From Candidatus Equibacterium intestinale (lineage in GTDB: Bacteria > Bacteroidota > Bacteroidia > Bacteroidales > UBA932), in NCBI GenBank assembly GCA_018064305.1, contig JAGHVP010000020.1, forward strand, positions 1 through 8,968: a stretch of DNA of 8,968 nucleotides, read 5' to 3'. Every line of letters begins with the position of its first letter. Position 1 is the stretch's first letter. Made by a program: the position numbers and the translations under genes. Under the pieces are notes generated by a model. That model was given only the letters and a program-made list of their open reading frames with translations, made no database searches and had not been told where the DNA came from. This document shows, piece after piece, positions 7,253-8,968 of this stretch.

Positions 7253-8311
7253 TCATAGGATAACAGCACAGCGTTTTATCTGGGCAACACTCGGAAGTCC
7301 GGCATTTCTTCCAAGCATTGCGGAGATTCTCCCGCTCTTGAAATCGGAAAAGATTCTATTTCCAAGAGCCTGCCTTTCAGAATCACTCAGTTCATAGATA
7401 CTCATCCTGTTCAGTCTGGACAAATAATATCCGTCAATCAGAGCACATAGCTCAAGGTCAGTTATGTTATTCCTGAAATGACGGCCCGTTTCGTTCTGCA
7501 GGAGCTGTGGCATCGCCTGCCTGTAGCAATCGGGTTCAATTACATCCAAAGTTATTGGCGGAAGTCCGTTATCGTCGGTCATCTGCTCTTCTTTCCATGT
7601 ATCTGAACTGACACGGTTCATATAATAGAGGAAGGATCTGGGTGAAATGAATAGTTCTTCAACATACGATGTATCAATTACATCTTCGCGAAGAAGCAAG
7701 CCGTTTCTGTTCATTCTATAGGCATCCGGTAATTCCCGTTGCGGACAAGGAAGATATCTGCTCATGCGTGACCTTCCAAGAATATCATAGTTTTGTGTTT
7801 TCCCGAGTTTACTTTGAAAGATGGTATTGACACTGTTATGTCTGTATCCGAATGGTGATTCGGACAGTCCGTGATGCAGCGCCTGACGAAACACATAGCT
7901 GAGCATTGACAACGAGTGCTGCAGTCCGTCCACTTGCAGAAAAAATGCAGTCCGCTCACCTAATCGTCCCCTCCGGCCATACTTATAGTTGAAGTAACGG
8001 GCATACGGATAACGGAATCTCGTAAATGCCAGCTGTGCGTTTTCTGTAATAATCCCAAAGTGGCAGTGCGTCGTCATCTCACTGTCTGCAAGTGGACGGC
8101 TGTCGGTCTCGAGACAGGCGACTGCGAAACAGTTGAAAGCATAATTGATGTCTTCTTCACAGCGGAACATGACCTCTTCGTGTGAAGAGAATGAGATATG
8201 ACATAGTTTCCTCATAAGCGTAATCGTTTTAAGGCCGGACTCTCTACAGACCGGCATTTCACATTCAAAATTGCATATCATCACGCCTGATGGAGAAAGG
8301 GACACAGACAT
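7253..8311 (-). CDS. REP-associated tyrosine transposase-like protein (RAYT / Y1 HUH family)
   Basis: This 352-residue protein carries a Y1-transposase-like HUH domain at about residues 36-165. The pattern is HISFSSHEEVMFRCEEDINY (38-57), then the metal-binding HUH motif His82-Cys83-His84 in MTTHCHFGII. Next comes ARYFNYKYGRRGRLGER (104-120), then LSYVFRQALHHGLSESPFGY (137-156). Tyr139 aligns with the Tyr of YIxxNPvxxG in RAYTs and is the candidate nucleophile for single-strand DNA cleavage. About 185 further residues have no assignment. The last part (about 320-348) could be a helix-turn-helix. It is longer than many RAYTs, and the first 32 residues, before MRKLCHIS at Met33, may not be translated. 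Met1 is the first ATG after the promoter, and Met11, Met19 and Met33 are alternatives. The gene and its promoter fill the interval between two arrays of one repeat family, the arrangement expected of a RAYT that mobilises or maintains those repeats. It is probably not self-mobile. Confidence 0.8.
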   Translation of the reverse strand: MSVSLSPSGVMICNFECEMPVCRESGLKTITLMRKLCHISFSSHEEVMFRCEEDINYAFNCFAVACLETDSRPLADSEMTTHCHFGIITENAQLAFTRFRYPYARYFNYKYGRRGRLGERTAFFLQVDGLQHSLSMLSYVFRQALHHGLSESPFGYRHNSVNTIFQSKLGKTQNYDILGRSRMSRYLPCPQRELPDAYRMNRNGLLLREDVIDTSYVEELFISPRSFLYYMNRVSSDTWKEEQMTDDNGLPPITLDVIEPDCYRQAMPQLLQNETGRHFRNNITDLELCALIDGYYLSRLNRMSIYELSDSERQALGNRIFSDFKSGRISAMLGRNAGLPSVAQIKRCAVIL

Positions 8312-8375
8312 CCCGGCCAGAATGGTCTGCTGAGCTTGCTAATACATAATCAACGCTCGGCGCAATATTACGAAA

Positions 8376-8407
8376 CAAAAGTATGTATTCTTTAGCAACG
8401 GAACAAA
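8376..8407 (-). promoter_or_regulatory. Promoter of the transposase-like gene
   Basis: On the minus strand TTTG (8407-8404) is followed after 20 bases by TACTTTTG (8383-8376), an exact match to the Bacteroidetes -33/-7 pattern. Transcription would start near 8370, about 60 bases before the first ATG at 8311. The -33 element lies 13 bases from the repeat unit starting at 8421, so the gene has its own promoter inside the repeat bracket. Confidence 0.65.
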
Positions 8408-8420
8408 CTATTTTCATACT

Positions 8421-8534
8421 GTCACGACTGCCAGAAACTACGCAAAACTTGTGACTCGTGACAGACAAAAGTCTGATTTGAGTGCTTTTCGTGTCACGAC
8501 TGCCAAAAACCAGGCAAAACTTGGGACTCGTGAC
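8421..8534. repeat. REP-like palindromic array, two 42-base units at a 72-base period
   Basis: Units lie at 8421-8462 and 8493-8534, with the same ends (GTCACGACTGCC, CTCGTGAC) and the same orientation as the 7065 array. The 30-base spacer (8463-8492) matches the other spacers closely and keeps AAAAG...CTTTT. The five bases after the last unit (AGACA) match the beginning of a spacer, as if another unit had been lost. The array lies immediately upstream of the transposase-like gene's promoter and downstream of the beta-barrel gene's stop. Confidence 0.95.
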
Positions 8535-8598
8535 AGACAGGAGTTGCTGGCGGCGTATCTTGCGCTGCGGACAGGATGTGGAAGGTGCCCGGTATGCC

Positions 8599-8968
8599 CT
8601 ATCTTCGTCCGAAATTGTAAGTCCAGGTCAAGCTGGAAGTGAACTCGACCTTATGAAATGGGTCGCAGATGACTCCGGCACCGATGTCGAACCTGCGCCA
8701 GCTCAATCCGGCAGTAACAGAGCCGACAGGGCCGAAGCAGTTCTGGTTTTCCACATTCTTGCCGAGTAGTCCGGCACCGATTCTGGCGTCGGCATAAGGG
8801 GTGAGCGTTTTATCAAGCATGTACCATCTGGCATCGACGACGCCGGCAAAGGACGTGAGACCTGAGAATGACAGAGCCTCTGCAGTAAGGGAGAAATGTT
8901 TGTTGAACTGGTAACCGAGACCTATTTCAAAATTGGCAGGAGCGCCTATACCGATACGTCCAATAGTA
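8599..8968 (-). CDS. Outer-membrane beta-barrel protein, C-terminal part (partial)
   Basis: The minus-strand frame is open from the right edge to a stop at 8599-8601, giving the last 122 residues. The sequence alternates polar and hydrophobic or aromatic residues in short strands separated by turns, for example FEIGLGYQFNKHFSLTAEAL, TPYADARIGAGLLG and VEFTSSLTWTYNFGRR. The final strand ends in an aromatic-rich TWTYNF followed by two Arg, close to the aromatic C-terminal signature of outer-membrane barrels. This resembles small porin-like or OmpA-barrel proteins of unknown function. The start and any signal peptide are outside the window, and a family cannot be named. The gene is separated from the repeat array by about 64 bases in which I see no feature. 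Confidence 0.7.
   Translation of the reverse strand, partial: TIGRIGIGAPANFEIGLGYQFNKHFSLTAEALSFSGLTSFAGVVDARWYMLDKTLTPYADARIGAGLLGKNVENQNCFGPVGSVTAGLSWRRFDIGAGVICDPFHKVEFTSSLTWTYNFGRR

Noticed and set aside
7056..7397. Plus-strand open frame with a 24-residue tandem repeat (VTTARIEAEL...), and a similar frame at 8451-8642
   Set aside because: The 72-base period is a multiple of three, so several frames on both strands stay open by construction. There is no conserved product, and the first frame overlaps the transposase-like gene on the opposite strand.
7251..8420. Complete self-mobile IS200/IS605-type insertion sequence
   Set aside because: The bracketing sequences are multi-unit arrays in the same orientation, not single left and right ends. 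A diverged array lies 7 kb away without a transposase, and no target-site signature is evident.

Overview
The window looks like chromosomal DNA from a member of the Bacteroidales. The main clues are promoter candidates of the Bacteroidetes type (TTTG, about 20 bases, TAnnTTTG), a lipoprotein GH78 enzyme beside a PF06439 (DUF1080) protein and a GH123/DUF4091-like hydrolase, and a transposase-like protein of a kind I associate with that order. Genus cannot be read from the sequence. The GC content is moderate.

Layout. Bases 1-80 hold the end of a palindromic repeat array that continues off the left edge. Bases 81-297 contain no gene that I can support. A ten-helix EamA/DMT transporter lies on the minus strand (298-1236). 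A 92-base divergent intergenic region separates it from a tight plus-strand operon of three exported carbohydrate-active proteins: an alpha-L-rhamnosidase lipoprotein (1329-3911), a DUF1080/3-keto-disaccharide hydrolase-domain protein (3919-4701), and a GH123/DUF4091-like glycoside hydrolase (4714-7016). The last one is split by a one-base frameshift near 4989. The gaps in the operon are 7 and 12 bases. Together the three proteins suggest outer-envelope or periplasmic trimming of a rhamnose-containing glycan. No SusC/SusD pair or regulator is visible.

Bases 7065-8534 hold the most unusual part. A minus-strand HUH/Y1 transposase-like gene of the RAYT type (7253-8311) has its own promoter and is bracketed by two arrays of one repeat family: three units at 7065-7250 and two at 8421-8534. 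Each unit is exactly 42 bases, begins with GTCACGACT and ends with CTCGTGAC. Units are separated by exactly 30 bases of conserved spacer, giving a 72-base period. Because the unit termini are reverse complements, the arrays can fold in two alternating registers: across the 42-base unit, or across the spacer. The same 42/30 structure in diverged form occurs at bases 1-80, about 7 kb away. This is best read as a REP/REPIN-like repeat family with its cognate single-strand transposase in a Bacteroidales genome.

The right edge (8599-8968) carries the C-terminal 122 residues of a probable outer-membrane beta-barrel protein on the minus strand.
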